Made by a program: the position numbers and the translations under genes. A stretch of 25,966 nt of DNA from the NCBI GenBank assembly GCA_041736255.1, contig JBGSTZ010000148.1:1-25966 (forward strand). The letters run 5' to 3'. A model generated the notes under the pieces. The model did no database searches. It saw nothing but the letters and a program-made list of their open reading frames with translations, and was not told the DNA's origin. Position 1 is the stretch's first letter. Every line of letters starts with the position of its first letter. This document shows, one piece after another, positions 1-7,694 of this stretch. This DNA comes from AVCC01 sp041736255 (GTDB lineage Bacteria; Pseudomonadota; Gammaproteobacteria; Burkholderiales; Burkholderiaceae_D).

Positions 1-91
1 CCCATCAACCATCGCAGACAACCCTGTCGCTGTCGCCCGTCCAAATGTACTTATCAAATAATCCGTGTACAACTCAAGTTCAGCTTTTTTC
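1..91 (-). CDS. IS transposase, N-terminal part (runs off window)
   Basis: Reading the minus strand from an ATG at 89-91 gives an open frame to the window edge, starting MKKAELELYTDYLISTF and continuing to SAMVDG. From memory this matches the N-terminus of DDE transposases annotated as IS4 or IS701 type; the exact family is uncertain. The gene body lies left of the window. Its upstream 50 bp (92-140) look like the IS end. The same end recurs as a relic at 18959-19022, which supports mobile-element identity. The element abuts a broken restriction gene at about 141. Confidence 0.6.
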
Positions 92-140
92 ATTTCAACA
101 GATTAACAATTTATACTGAGGCCTGCGTAACATCAGTTAC
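79..140 (-). repeat. IS terminal region, copy 1
   Basis: This stretch covers the first codons and upstream end of the transposase. Positions 79-118 match 18959-18998 at 38 of 40 positions, and 125-140 match 19007-19022 at 15 of 16. The shared outer end reads GTAACTGAT(g/t)TTACGC on the minus strand and stops at 140. There the sequence changes to the restriction gene remnant here and to the fmt 3' flank in the other copy. That is the behaviour expected of an IS boundary. Confidence 0.7.
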
Positions 141-141
141 A

Positions 142-372
142 ATGAGAGATTCTCTGAGTTATTGCGCGATTCTTTTTGATGACAACAATCGTAAACCCAT
201 TTGCAGGCTACGTTTTAACAACACAGAAAAGCTCGTACTTGGACTATTTAATGGCAAAGATGAAGAAAAAATACCGTTGTCTAATCTTGATGAAATTTAC
301 AATTATGCGGAAAGACTCAAAGCAACAGTGCTTCCTTACACTCGACAAAGCGAAACACAAAAAGTTGAGTAA
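142..372 (+). pseudogene. Type I restriction endonuclease-like protein, C-terminal remnant
   Basis: The 76-codon frame encodes a C-terminal segment with YCAILFDDNNRKPICRL, then LVLGLFNGK, then LDEIYNYAERLKATV. From memory this is the conserved C-terminus of a widespread family annotated as type I restriction endonuclease (HsdR_N_2-like, normally about 350-400 aa). The N-terminal nuclease portion is missing because the IS end lies immediately upstream at about 140. The ATG at 142 is therefore only the first methionine after the junction, not a genuine start. No Shine-Dalgarno sequence is visible in front of it. The rest of the gene may lie beyond the IS, left of the window. Probably non-functional. 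Confidence 0.6.
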
Positions 373-732
373 GCATTGCATTGTCTGAAAAGTTCTAACA
401 TTCCGGACAAGCGCGACCTGCAAACACATTAGCAGTCAAAATACTGTGCGTTAAAAACATACTACGTTCCGTATTTTTAACATCACCTTAAATACATGCG
501 AAAAATCATGTGTTTAAGGATATACCCGGCAAGAACATGTTTATTCTTGAATATTGCTGGCTCTGGTGTGCCACCAATTACCGATGCAACATTACCTGTC
601 TGCATCAGATTGCCATTGGGCCGCAACTCTATTCCAATGTCTACCGGCAAGACCTACGAGACGACGCAAGATGAAAATCTTGAGTGCATCGCACATTGAA
701 ATTTTTGATGCATTAACTATCAAATTCAAAGA
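373..732. other. Gene-free interval with one long hairpin
   Basis: I see no convincing gene between the restriction remnant and the promoter at 733. Short open frames here have no ribosome site and no recognisable product. The one structure is an inverted repeat at 486-498/507-519 (CCTTAAATACATG against CATGTGTTTAAGG, 12 of 13 paired, 8-nt loop). It has no T-run on either strand, so it is not a clear terminator. Confidence 0.5.
486..519. repeat. Inverted repeat (13-bp arms)
   Basis: Arms at 486-498 and 507-519 pair at 12 of 13 positions around an 8-nt loop. Function is unknown; it could be a protein-binding site or the end of an old mobile element. Confidence 0.45.
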
Positions 733-761
733 TTGACGTCCGCATGTCAATGCACTATAAC
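733..761 (+). promoter_or_regulatory. sigma70-type promoter for the 880 gene
   Basis: TTGACG at 733-738 and TATAAC at 756-761 are separated by 17 bp, a near-ideal sigma70 arrangement. It would give a 5' untranslated leader of roughly 110 nt before the ATG at 880. Confidence 0.6.
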
Positions 762-879
762 TGTCCCACATATCGTATGTAAACATCAACAATCCATCAA
801 TAATTTTCACCCATGAATTGAATCTCCCCTCAAAAAAGCAGCTTGTAAATGGCGCCGTCAGGCGAACAGGAGCAACGCA

Positions 880-1416
880 ATGGAAAAATATCTGCACCGG
901 GTATTGGGCATCTATGCCACACGGGCGGCGGCCGAATCTGCATCCGCCCAGCTTATTGAACACGGCATGCTTGCGGAAAATGTGAAAATACTGGAGCCCG
1001 GCAGCGGTAACGACGACGGGGAGGCCAGGGCCGACAGTGACGACGTGTTGAAGGAAGTGCTGCGGGAGGGCGCGATCGGAACCGCGGTCGGCACGCTCGC
1101 CGGTGCGGCCGGCACCGTTGCGATGGCAGTCGCGAACATCAGCCTGTTCATGGCCAGTCCGGTGGTCGGCGCGCTGTCGATGCTGGGCTGGGGCGCAGCC
1201 GTCGGCGGCACCGTCGGCGCGGCGATGGGTGCAAAAAGGAACAAGGGTGACGTCGCCGATTTGGTCAAGGATGCACTGGCCTCCGGCCATGTGGTTCTCG
1301 TCGCCCATACCGCCACCGAAGAAGAAACTTCTTATGCGCAACAAATCATCGGTGCATCTATGCTCGAACCAACGGACAAATCCGGCCAAGTCGATGGAAT
1401 GCCGACGATGTCTTGA
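880..1416 (+). CDS. Glycine-zipper membrane-associated protein, stress-protein-like
   Basis: 178 aa; ATG preceded by CAGGAG at good spacing. Residues 1-40 (IYATRAAAESASAQLIEHGM) resemble the N-terminal fold of YflT/DUF1269-like general stress proteins, in which a short alpha/beta unit handles an incoming residue stretch. An acidic linker follows (43-60). Residues 63-118 are rich in Gly and Ala with regular GxxxG spacing, including AIGTAVGTLAGAAG and GWGAAVGGTVGAAMG. That fits two membrane-inserting glycine-zipper helices. The C-terminal part (123-157) is another small alpha/beta stretch containing GHVVLVAHTATEEE. I infer a membrane or envelope stress protein of unknown biochemical role. It has its own promoter at 733. 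The downstream flavoprotein starts 58 bp later on the same strand and may be co-transcribed. Confidence 0.7.
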   Translation: MEKYLHRVLGIYATRAAAESASAQLIEHGMLAENVKILEPGSGNDDGEARADSDDVLKEVLREGAIGTAVGTLAGAAGTVAMAVANISLFMASPVVGALSMLGWGAAVGGTVGAAMGAKRNKGDVADLVKDALASGHVVLVAHTATEEETSYAQQIIGASMLEPTDKSGQVDGMPTMS

Positions 1417-1474
1417 GCCATCGCCCACGATGCGCTAAAAATAGCCGCTCCCTAAATTAAAACAGGAGATTAAC

Positions 1475-2545
1475 GTGATAGAACCGCGCAAAGGCCAAGC
1501 CCCGGCCGTACTTGAAAGAGATGAATTTCACCTTGAATTCCGACGCTCTTTTGTCGACCCTACATTTGATGCGGTGCAATCGGAAATCGCTAAAATTGAG
1601 CAGGTGGCCTGGGAAAATTATATCAACGGCCACAAGGCGCCAATCACCGCAAAGGCGGGGCCGGAATTTGCCGATCCTGATTATGATTTGTCGGTGGAAT
1701 GGAAAGCTACCCGCGACAGATTGATTGCGGCAGAATCCCGGCAAAAAGATCCTGCCACCCAATCCAGGGTGTTGTTGATCTGCGGCTCGGCACGCAATGA
1801 CGGCACTTGCCCCGGCGAAATTTCCAAAACTTTCCGCATGATTAAATTCGCCGCTGAAACGCTGGAAGCCAGCGATGTAGAAGTCGATCTACTAGACCTT
1901 AGCCTGCTTACTTCCGCCTACGACAAACATATTTATCCTTGCAAGGGCTGTGTCTCGACCGCAATGCCGCTCTGTCATTGGCCTTGCAGCTGCTACCCCA
2001 ATCATGGTCAGCGCCAGACCAATGACTGGATGGCCGAGATTTATGAAAAATGGGTCGCTGCGCACGCCGTCATCATCATGACGCCGGTGTACTGGTACCA
2101 GACGCCGGGAGTCTTAAAGCAGATGATAGACAGGCTGGTGTGTGCCGACGGCGGCAATCCGGATCCGACCACTACTTCAGGCAAGAACGCGAAGCAAGCC
2201 AAGGAATTGGAACTCAAGGGTTGGGCTTACCCCAAGCATCTGGCTGGCCGCGCCTATGGCCTGGTAGTCCATGGCGACGTCGCCGGCATTGAAGGGGTAC
2301 GCAGGGGATTGTCGGATTGGCTGGACTGGATGGGCTTGGTTGATGCCGGCGCATTATCACGGCTCGACCGGTTTATCGGCTATTACGAATCGTATGCAGA
2401 AAGCCACCAAGCCCTGGATCGCGATCTGGCGATGCAGCAGGAAGTGCGCAATGTTGCCAGCGCGGTGGCGAATGCGGTGGCCGAAATGAGAGCAGGAAAT
2501 CTGTCGACGCCGGACGCTGATTTGGATCGGCCAAGGCCGAAATAA
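1475..2545 (+). CDS. Flavodoxin-fold NAD(P)H-dependent oxidoreductase
   Basis: 356 aa. The start is GTG, placed by the strong AACAGGAG site seven bases upstream. An N-terminal extension of about 95 residues, predicted soluble, precedes the flavodoxin-like core. The core has RVLLICGSARNDGTCPGE (98-115) as the FMN-phosphate loop and IIMTPVYWYQTPGVLKQMID (200-219) as the second flavin-contacting loop. Between them lies a cysteine cluster: C156, C159, C167, C171 and C173 (spacing C-x2-C-x7-C-x3-C-x-C). The family reduces quinones, nitro compounds or metals with NAD(P)H and FMN; the substrate here is unknown. The cysteines could bind a metal or Fe-S centre, as in iron-sulfur flavoproteins, though the spacing is not the classic one. 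It follows the 880 gene on the same strand and is followed by a palindrome at 2573. Confidence 0.75.
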   Translation: MIEPRKGQAPAVLERDEFHLEFRRSFVDPTFDAVQSEIAKIEQVAWENYINGHKAPITAKAGPEFADPDYDLSVEWKATRDRLIAAESRQKDPATQSRVLLICGSARNDGTCPGEISKTFRMIKFAAETLEASDVEVDLLDLSLLTSAYDKHIYPCKGCVSTAMPLCHWPCSCYPNHGQRQTNDWMAEIYEKWVAAHAVIIMTPVYWYQTPGVLKQMIDRLVCADGGNPDPTTTSGKNAKQAKELELKGWAYPKHLAGRAYGLVVHGDVAGIEGVRRGLSDWLDWMGLVDAGALSRLDRFIGYYESYAESHQALDRDLAMQQEVRNVASAVANAVAEMRAGNLSTPDADLDRPRPK

Positions 2546-2572
2546 ATCAAAATAAACCAAACCGAATTACCC

Positions 2573-2601
2573 GTAGCGCAGGCCTGTCGTGCCTGCGCTA
2601 C
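2573..2601. repeat. GTAG-headed palindrome between convergent genes
   Basis: GTAGCGCAGGC (2573-2583) and GCCTGCGCTAC (2591-2601) form a perfect 11-bp stem with a 7-nt loop. The GTAG head and CTAC tail are typical of REP-type sequences. It sits between the convergent flavoprotein and fadD genes and could also act as a terminator, but there is no T-run. Confidence 0.6.
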
Positions 2602-2630
2602 TTAAATACTTAAGTGCATGAGTGGATAAC

Positions 2631-4313
2631 TCAGGCGGCTTTTTTCTCTTCGCGCAGTTTGCGGCGCAGAATTTTGCCGACGTTGGTTTTTGGCAATTCG
2701 GTGCGGAACTCGATGTACTTCGGCCGTTTGTAGCCAGTCAACTGCTCCTTGCAAAAACGCTGCAATTCCTCGACCGTGAGTGTGGGATCTTTGCGCACCA
2801 CGAATAATTTCACCGCTTCGCCAGAATGTTCGTCCGGCACCCCGACGCAGGCACATTCCATGACGCCCGGGTGCTCGGCTACCACGCCTTCGATTTCGTT
2901 CGGAAATACATTAAAGCCGGATACCAGAATCATGTCTTTTTTGCGATCGACGATGCGGGTATAGCCGCGCTCGTCCATGATGCCGATGTCGCCTGATTTG
3001 AAAAATCCGTCCGGCGTCATCGCGCGCGCCGTTTCATCAGGACTCTGCCAATAGCCGACCATAACTTGTGGACCGCGGATCGCGATTTCGCCGGTCTGGC
3101 CGAGCGGCAGCGGTACGCCATAATCATCGAGAATGGCGATTTCAGTGGATGGGATCGGCATCCCGATGGTGCCGGAGAATGCGGTGCTGTCGGAAGGATT
3201 GGCAGTGGCTACCGGCGAGGTCTCGGACAGGCCATAACCTTCGGCAATCTGGCAACCGGTGATCTTGAACCATTTGTCGGCGACCACTTTTTGCACCGAC
3301 ATGCCGCCGCCGCTGGTGACCTTCAGGCCGGAAAAATCGAGCTGCTCGAATCCCGGGGTATTGAGCAATGCATTGAAAAGCGTATTCACGGCTGGGAACA
3401 CATTGAACTTGTATTTTGCCAACTCCTTGATGAAGCCGGCAAAGTCGCGCGGATTCGGCACCAAAATATTCAGCGCACCGATGCGCGTCCCCAGCAGGCC
3501 GCAAATCGTCAGCGCAAAGATGTGATACAGCGGCAGCGCGCAGACCATCGTCAATTGGTCAACGTGCGGCGCTTTAATCAATGCCGGTTGCAACCATGCC
3601 TCATTCTGCAGCACGTTGGCGATCACATTGCGATGCGACAGCATCGCGCCTTTGGCCAGGCCGGTGGTGCCGCCGGTGTATTGCAGAAAGGCGATATCGT
3701 CATGATTCAGCTCAACCGGGTGCAAGCTCAGACTGGCGGCGTCCGACAGCATCTGATTGAAGCGAATCGCGTTCGGCAAAGAGTATGCCGGCACCATTTT
3801 TTTGACATTGCGCACTACGAAATTGACGACAGTGCCCTTGATGCCCCCCAACAAATCACCCATCGTGGCCAACACCACATGCGTGACGCTGGTTTTGGCG
3901 ATCACCTGCTCCAGCGTGGCAGCGAAATTTTCCAGGACGATAATGGCTTCGGCTCCGCTATCCTTGAGCTGATGCTCCAGTTCGCGCGCGGTATAGAGCG
4001 GGTTGACGTTGACCACCGTATAACCGGCACGCAGGATGGCCGCAATCGCCACCGGATACTGCAACACATTCGGCATCATGATGGCGACCCGGGCGCCTTT
4101 GGTCAGTCCGAGGCTTTGCAGCCAAGCGCCGAACTTCCTGGAAAGTGCATCGACTTCGCCGTAAGTGAGAAATTTATCCATGCACACGAAAGCGTTGCGC
4201 TCTGCATATTGTTGAAATGCCTCTTCGAACAAATGCGACAGTGAACGATATTGCGTGACATCTATTTCGCTTGGTACGCCTGCCGGGTAATGTTTCAGCC
4301 AGATCTTATCCAT
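2631..4313 (-). CDS. fadD: Long-chain fatty acid-CoA ligase
   Basis: 560 aa, the same length as E. coli FadD (561). It adenylates long-chain fatty acids with ATP and transfers them to CoA, feeding beta-oxidation or phospholipid synthesis at the inner face of the membrane. The AMP-binding P-loop-like motif YTGGTTGLAKGAM is at 212-224. A second adenylate motif, EGYGLSET, follows. The C-terminal GDIG and TRIVDRKKDMILVSGFNVFP stretch is the ligase hinge and fatty-acid signature region. The catalytic lysine is in KTNVGKILRR (K547). The ATG at 4313 has GAGG eight bases upstream. A candidate promoter lies at 4396-4424. The gene stands alone, with divergent or convergent spacing on both sides. Confidence 0.95.
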   Translation of the reverse strand: MDKIWLKHYPAGVPSEIDVTQYRSLSHLFEEAFQQYAERNAFVCMDKFLTYGEVDALSRKFGAWLQSLGLTKGARVAIMMPNVLQYPVAIAAILRAGYTVVNVNPLYTARELEHQLKDSGAEAIIVLENFAATLEQVIAKTSVTHVVLATMGDLLGGIKGTVVNFVVRNVKKMVPAYSLPNAIRFNQMLSDAASLSLHPVELNHDDIAFLQYTGGTTGLAKGAMLSHRNVIANVLQNEAWLQPALIKAPHVDQLTMVCALPLYHIFALTICGLLGTRIGALNILVPNPRDFAGFIKELAKYKFNVFPAVNTLFNALLNTPGFEQLDFSGLKVTSGGGMSVQKVVADKWFKITGCQIAEGYGLSETSPVATANPSDSTAFSGTIGMPIPSTEIAILDDYGVPLPLGQTGEIAIRGPQVMVGYWQSPDETARAMTPDGFFKSGDIGIMDERGYTRIVDRKKDMILVSGFNVFPNEIEGVVAEHPGVMECACVGVPDEHSGEAVKLFVVRKDPTLTVEELQRFCKEQLTGYKRPKYIEFRTELPKTNVGKILRRKLREEKKAA

Positions 4314-4395
4314 GGTTTTGCCCTCGTCTCGATGTTATTTTCGATTGTTATTAACCGCTTCCGTAAAAAGCACGGTTGTCTTTTTTTATCTTTCA

Positions 4396-4424
4396 ATCGT
4401 ATCGGTCGCAGCCCGCCAGCGCAA
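4396..4424 (-). promoter_or_regulatory. Candidate promoter of fadD
   Basis: On the minus strand TTGCGC (4419-4424) and TACGAT (4396-4401) are 17 bp apart. This places the transcript start about 75 bp before the fadD ATG. The -35 match is moderate. Confidence 0.4.
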
Positions 4425-4453
4425 GCGCTTTGCGCAATAACCGAGCAACTTCT

Positions 4454-5524
4454 CTATTGCACGTCAGCCTTTAGCATGGTGGAGCCAAACTCCAGCAAAC
4501 GCCGGTGCCGCTCTTTCCGATCGAGATGCGTCAACACCTTGACGTCCGCATAAAAACGATCGAAACGTTGATCCTTTTGCAGCAGGGCACGGAACGCCGG
4601 CACCAAATCATGATAGGTCGCCAGCGCCGCCAGATGGGCGTTCGACAACGGCTCGGCAAACCAGCGATCGTAGCCGGCATAACCGCCCCACGATTGCTTC
4701 ATGGTTTGATATTCATGCTGCAACGCTTGGAAGATTTCAGCTTTGCGCAGCAGTTTATCGGTATCCGGGATTTTGTCTGCATAGTTGGCTTCCAATGCCT
4801 GTCGGTGCCGCAACAGCAGCGCTAGAAAATCCCCCTTGCGCGCTGCATACACTGCGTATTTCTCACGCATCTGCGCATCGCCATAGGCATCCAGCCAGCG
4901 CTGCAAACCGGCCTGTTCCACCGTGGTCGCGAATGATTCGTTGAACGCCGAGTCACCCGGCGCATACGCGACCTGATGCGCCAATTCGTGAAAAATCAGC
5001 CGCGCCAGTTCGGCATCCGGATAATGGATGAAAGTGGAAATCACCGGGTCCTTGAACCAGCCCAGCGTCGAATACGCCGGCACGCCCGCAACCTGCACGT
5101 CGTAACCGTCGGCGCGCAATTCCCGCGCCGCGGCCTGGGCTTGCTCCTGCTGGTAATAGCCGCGATAACTGACGCAGCCCGCCACCGGAAAACACCATTT
5201 TTTCGGCTTCAGCGACAAGGCCGGCGCGGCGACCACGTTCCACAACACGAACGGCCGCCGCAGCGCAGCGTAAGTGGTGTAACTGGCGTTGTCTGGCAGC
5301 GCCAGCTCGCGCACCGCAAAGGCGCGGATGGTCTGGGCGGTGGCGAGTTTGCCCTTCAAACTCGGGGCGGTTTGCGGATCCTCCAGCCAATCGTCAATCG
5401 GCCGCGCCGCAGACAATAACGAAGATTGTCCATGTGCGGCCTGCACCAGATAACTTAATTGCGCACAGCCGTACAGCAAGCTGCTCAGGCTAATCAAGAC
5501 AACCATGCGCCAAGGAATTTTCAT
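4454..5524 (-). CDS. Predicted zinc aminopeptidase, lipoprotein (PF10023 type)
   Basis: 356 aa. The N-terminus has a signal peptide ending in a lipobox LLYGC with C20 as the lipidated cysteine, so the mature protein should be membrane-anchored in the periplasm or outer membrane. The zincin motif HELAHQ is at 179-184, and FNESFAT (E196) probably supplies the third zinc ligand. Conserved blocks SYRGYY (119-124), VAGVPAYSTLGWFKDP and TFIHYP match, from memory, the 'predicted aminopeptidase' family COG4324/PF10023, which is common in proteobacteria and has no well-defined substrate. It is transcribed toward fadD, with about 140 bp between them, so a separate promoter for fadD is likely. Its upstream side carries a REP pair at 5558. 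Confidence 0.85.
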   Translation of the reverse strand: MKIPWRMVVLISLSSLLYGCAQLSYLVQAAHGQSSLLSAARPIDDWLEDPQTAPSLKGKLATAQTIRAFAVRELALPDNASYTTYAALRRPFVLWNVVAAPALSLKPKKWCFPVAGCVSYRGYYQQEQAQAAARELRADGYDVQVAGVPAYSTLGWFKDPVISTFIHYPDAELARLIFHELAHQVAYAPGDSAFNESFATTVEQAGLQRWLDAYGDAQMREKYAVYAARKGDFLALLLRHRQALEANYADKIPDTDKLLRKAEIFQALQHEYQTMKQSWGGYAGYDRWFAEPLSNAHLAALATYHDLVPAFRALLQKDQRFDRFYADVKVLTHLDRKERHRRLLEFGSTMLKADVQ

Positions 5525-5557
5525 GATCTTTCACTCTTTTTGTTGCTCGGCAACGCC

Positions 5558-5621
5558 GTAGGTGCGAATTTATTCGCATCAGCACACCTGAAATAAAGAA
5601 TGCGAAAAAATTCGCACCTAC
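5558..5621. repeat. REP pair (BIME-like), copy A
   Basis: GTAGGTGCGAATTTATTCGCA begins at 5558. Its near-complement TGCGAAAAAATTCGCACCTAC ends at 5621. Each half is itself palindromic around GTGCGAA/TTCGCAC, so the unit is two inverted REPs separated by about 20 bp. The same element recurs at 6987-7053 and in decayed form at 18889-18958. The GTAG head matches the tetranucleotide used by RAYT-mobilised REPs. Confidence 0.8.
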
Positions 5622-5773
5622 AAGTAAAGTGCGGGATAACGATTACTGTAATCCAAATTGATCGAAACTGCGTCCCGAACAAGGCATGCCGCATTCACAC
5701 GCACCTTACCGATGGCGTTACCATGCTGGTACGCATTGACTGCTTTACCAGACAAAAAAATAGGGAGAACACC

Positions 5774-6970
5774 ATGCAATTAATTGATCCGATCATCCAG
5801 TTCCAGGCCGAGCTGCAACAAATCCGGCGCGACATCCACGCGCACCCGGAACTCTGCTACGAAGAACAGCGCACCGCCGATGTGGTGGCGGCCAAGCTCA
5901 CCGAATGGGGTATTCCGATCTTGCGCGGCATGGGCGGCACCGGCGTGGTCGGCATCGTCAAGAACGGCGACAGCCAGCGCGCAATCGGCTTGCGGGCCGA
6001 CATGGATGCATTGCCGATGCAGGAAATCAATACCTTCGAGCACGCATCCCGCCATGACGGCAAGATGCACGCCTGCGGCCATGACGGCCATACCGCGATG
6101 CTGCTCGGGGCCGCCCATTATTTGTCGAAACAGCGTGATTTTGACGGCACCGTCTACCTGATTTTTCAGCCGGCCGAGGAAGGCGGTGGCGGCGCGCGAA
6201 AGATGATGGAAGACGGTTTATTTTCGCAATGTCCGATGGATGCGGTATACGGCATGCACAACTGGCCCGGCATCGCGATCGGCAGCTTCGGCGTCACGCC
6301 GGGGCCGATGATGGCGTCCAGCAACGAGTTTGAAGTGATCGTCAGCGGCAAGGGTGGCCATGCGGCGCAACCGCACAAAGGAATCGATCCTGTCATGGTG
6401 GCGGTGCAGATTGCGCAAAGCTGGCAAACCATCATCAGCCGCAACACGAATCCGAACGATGCCGCGGTGCTATCGATTACACAAATTCATGCCGGCAGCG
6501 CCACCAACGTGATTCCGGATGAAGCAACATTAATCGGCACTGTGCGCACCTTCAGCATAGATGTGCTGGACCTGATCGAACAACGCATGCGCGAGATTGC
6601 CGAGCACACCGCCAGCGCGTTCGACGCCGAGGTAAAGTTTGAATTCAAGCGCAATTATCCAGCTCTGGTGAACCATCCAAAGCAAACTGCCGATGCGGTG
6701 GCCGTGCTGCAATCCATCGTTGGCGCACAGCGGGTCAACGCACAGGTAGAACCGACCATGGGCGCCGAGGATTTCGCTTTCATGCTGCAGGAAAAGCCGG
6801 GCTGTTATGTGTTCATTGGCAATGGCGACGGCGATCACCGCAGCAGCGGGCATGGACTGGGGCCGTGCAATCTGCATAATCCCAGCTACGACTTTAACGA
6901 TGCACTGCTGCCGATCGGTGCCACCTATTGGGTCAGATTGGTACAAGCTTTACTTCCCGGCAAAAGTTAG
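5774..6970 (+). CDS. M20D amidohydrolase (hippurate hydrolase-like)
   Basis: 398 aa from the ATG at 5774, chosen because TAGGGAGA lies just upstream. An in-frame ATG at 5600 would place a REP element in the coding region and is rejected. It hydrolyses N-acyl amino acids (hippurate, N-acetyl or IAA-conjugate type) using a two-metal centre in the cytoplasm. Visible motifs are RRDIHAHPEL (18-27), GLRADMDALPMQE (72-84), MHACGHDGHTAML (98-110, metal ligands C101 and H103), the catalytic acid in FQPAEEGGGG (131-140), and GMHNWPG with H162. The dimerisation lid follows (KGGHAAQPHKG), and a terminal HNPSYDFND supplies the last ligand. Length and motif order are normal. The natural substrate cannot be read from sequence. 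It is monocistronic, flanked by REP pairs on both sides. Confidence 0.9.
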   Translation: MQLIDPIIQFQAELQQIRRDIHAHPELCYEEQRTADVVAAKLTEWGIPILRGMGGTGVVGIVKNGDSQRAIGLRADMDALPMQEINTFEHASRHDGKMHACGHDGHTAMLLGAAHYLSKQRDFDGTVYLIFQPAEEGGGGARKMMEDGLFSQCPMDAVYGMHNWPGIAIGSFGVTPGPMMASSNEFEVIVSGKGGHAAQPHKGIDPVMVAVQIAQSWQTIISRNTNPNDAAVLSITQIHAGSATNVIPDEATLIGTVRTFSIDVLDLIEQRMREIAEHTASAFDAEVKFEFKRNYPALVNHPKQTADAVAVLQSIVGAQRVNAQVEPTMGAEDFAFMLQEKPGCYVFIGNGDGDHRSSGHGLGPCNLHNPSYDFNDALLPIGATYWVRLVQALLPGKS

Positions 6971-6986
6971 CAACATAAACATTTTT

Positions 6987-7053
6987 GTAGGTGCGAATTT
7001 ATTCGCATTAGCGCGCATGGCATAGTGAAGAGTGCGAATAAATTCGCACCTAC
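6987..7053. repeat. REP pair (BIME-like), copy B
   Basis: GTAGGTGCGAATTTATTCGCA starts at 6987 and GTGCGAATAAATTCGCACCTAC ends at 7053. The left half is identical over 21 bp to copy A at 5558. It lies between the amidohydrolase stop and the pagL start. Confidence 0.8.
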
Positions 7054-7130
7054 GGCCTCGATAACGATGGCACAATATTGATGCGGTCAATCTCAGAACG
7101 AAACATTCTTCGCTGATAAAAAAGGTTGCC

Positions 7131-7685
7131 ATGAATCCATATATCAAGCAAATCGCCATCAAAACTCTGTGCGCCGGCATCGCAAGCCTTGGCATACAAG
7201 CCAGCAGTCTTGCGGCTGATTCCATTTCCTTTGAAGCAGGCAGCGGCAACAAGACAGACCTGGTGCGCTTCGGTGCACAGTGGAATTGGGCCAACACATG
7301 GTGGCAATCGAACGATACGCATATCGGCGGTTACTGGGATCTGACGCTGGCACAATGGCGCGGCAGGCGATATCAGAACCGGCCGGGTGCCACGCAGAAT
7401 ATTACCGATCTCGGCATTACGCCCGTGTTCCGTTTTCAGCGCGACAGCAAAACAGGGCCGTATGCAGAAGCAGGGATTGGCATCCACCTGCTCTCCCAAG
7501 TATATGACAATAACGGCCACAATTTATCGACCGCGTTTCAATTTGGGGATCACATAGGAATAGGCTACGTATTTGCCAACAAGCTCGATCTCGGACTGAA
7601 AATACAGCACTTCTCTAACGGCGGAATCAAGCAGCCAAACGACGGCGTGAACTTTGCCGTTTTAAGCGCAAAAATGCAGTTTTGA
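7131..7685 (+). CDS. pagL: Lipid A 3-O-deacylase (PagL family)
   Basis: 184 aa with an N-terminal signal peptide (basic MNPYIKQ, hydrophobic core, cleavage near SLAADS), so it is exported to the outer membrane. The remainder has the alternating pattern of an eight-stranded beta-barrel ending in aromatic MQF, the usual outer-membrane signature. PagL removes the 3-O acyl chain of lipid A, lowering endotoxicity. The active-site motif is IQHFSNGGIKQPNDGVNF, with H160 and S162 as the catalytic His and Ser. In my memory-based alignment to Pseudomonas PagL the third residue (Glu140) falls on N174 here, so the triad may be altered or use another acid. It is a single gene bounded by REP-type repeats. 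Waa-type LPS genes are nearby. Confidence 0.8.
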   Translation: MNPYIKQIAIKTLCAGIASLGIQASSLAADSISFEAGSGNKTDLVRFGAQWNWANTWWQSNDTHIGGYWDLTLAQWRGRRYQNRPGATQNITDLGITPVFRFQRDSKTGPYAEAGIGIHLLSQVYDNNGHNLSTAFQFGDHIGIGYVFANKLDLGLKIQHFSNGGIKQPNDGVNFAVLSAKMQF

Positions 7686-7694
7686 TGGGGGTGC

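Noticed and set aside
496..699. 67-codon plus-strand ORF in the left intergenic region
   Set aside because: It starts inside the inverted repeat, has no ribosome site and no protein-like pattern.
592..1428. 278-codon minus-strand frame overlapping the glycine-zipper gene
   Set aside because: It is opposite a gene with promoter and ribosome site, and its product has no recognisable features.
3066..4244. Long plus-strand frame of 392 codons opposite fadD
   Set aside because: It is antisense to a well-matched fadD; its translation is Arg/His/Gln-rich and has no family features.
5600..5773. N-terminal extension of the M20 amidohydrolase
   Set aside because: It would encode part of the REP element; a good ribosome site and the conserved N-terminus point to ATG 5774.
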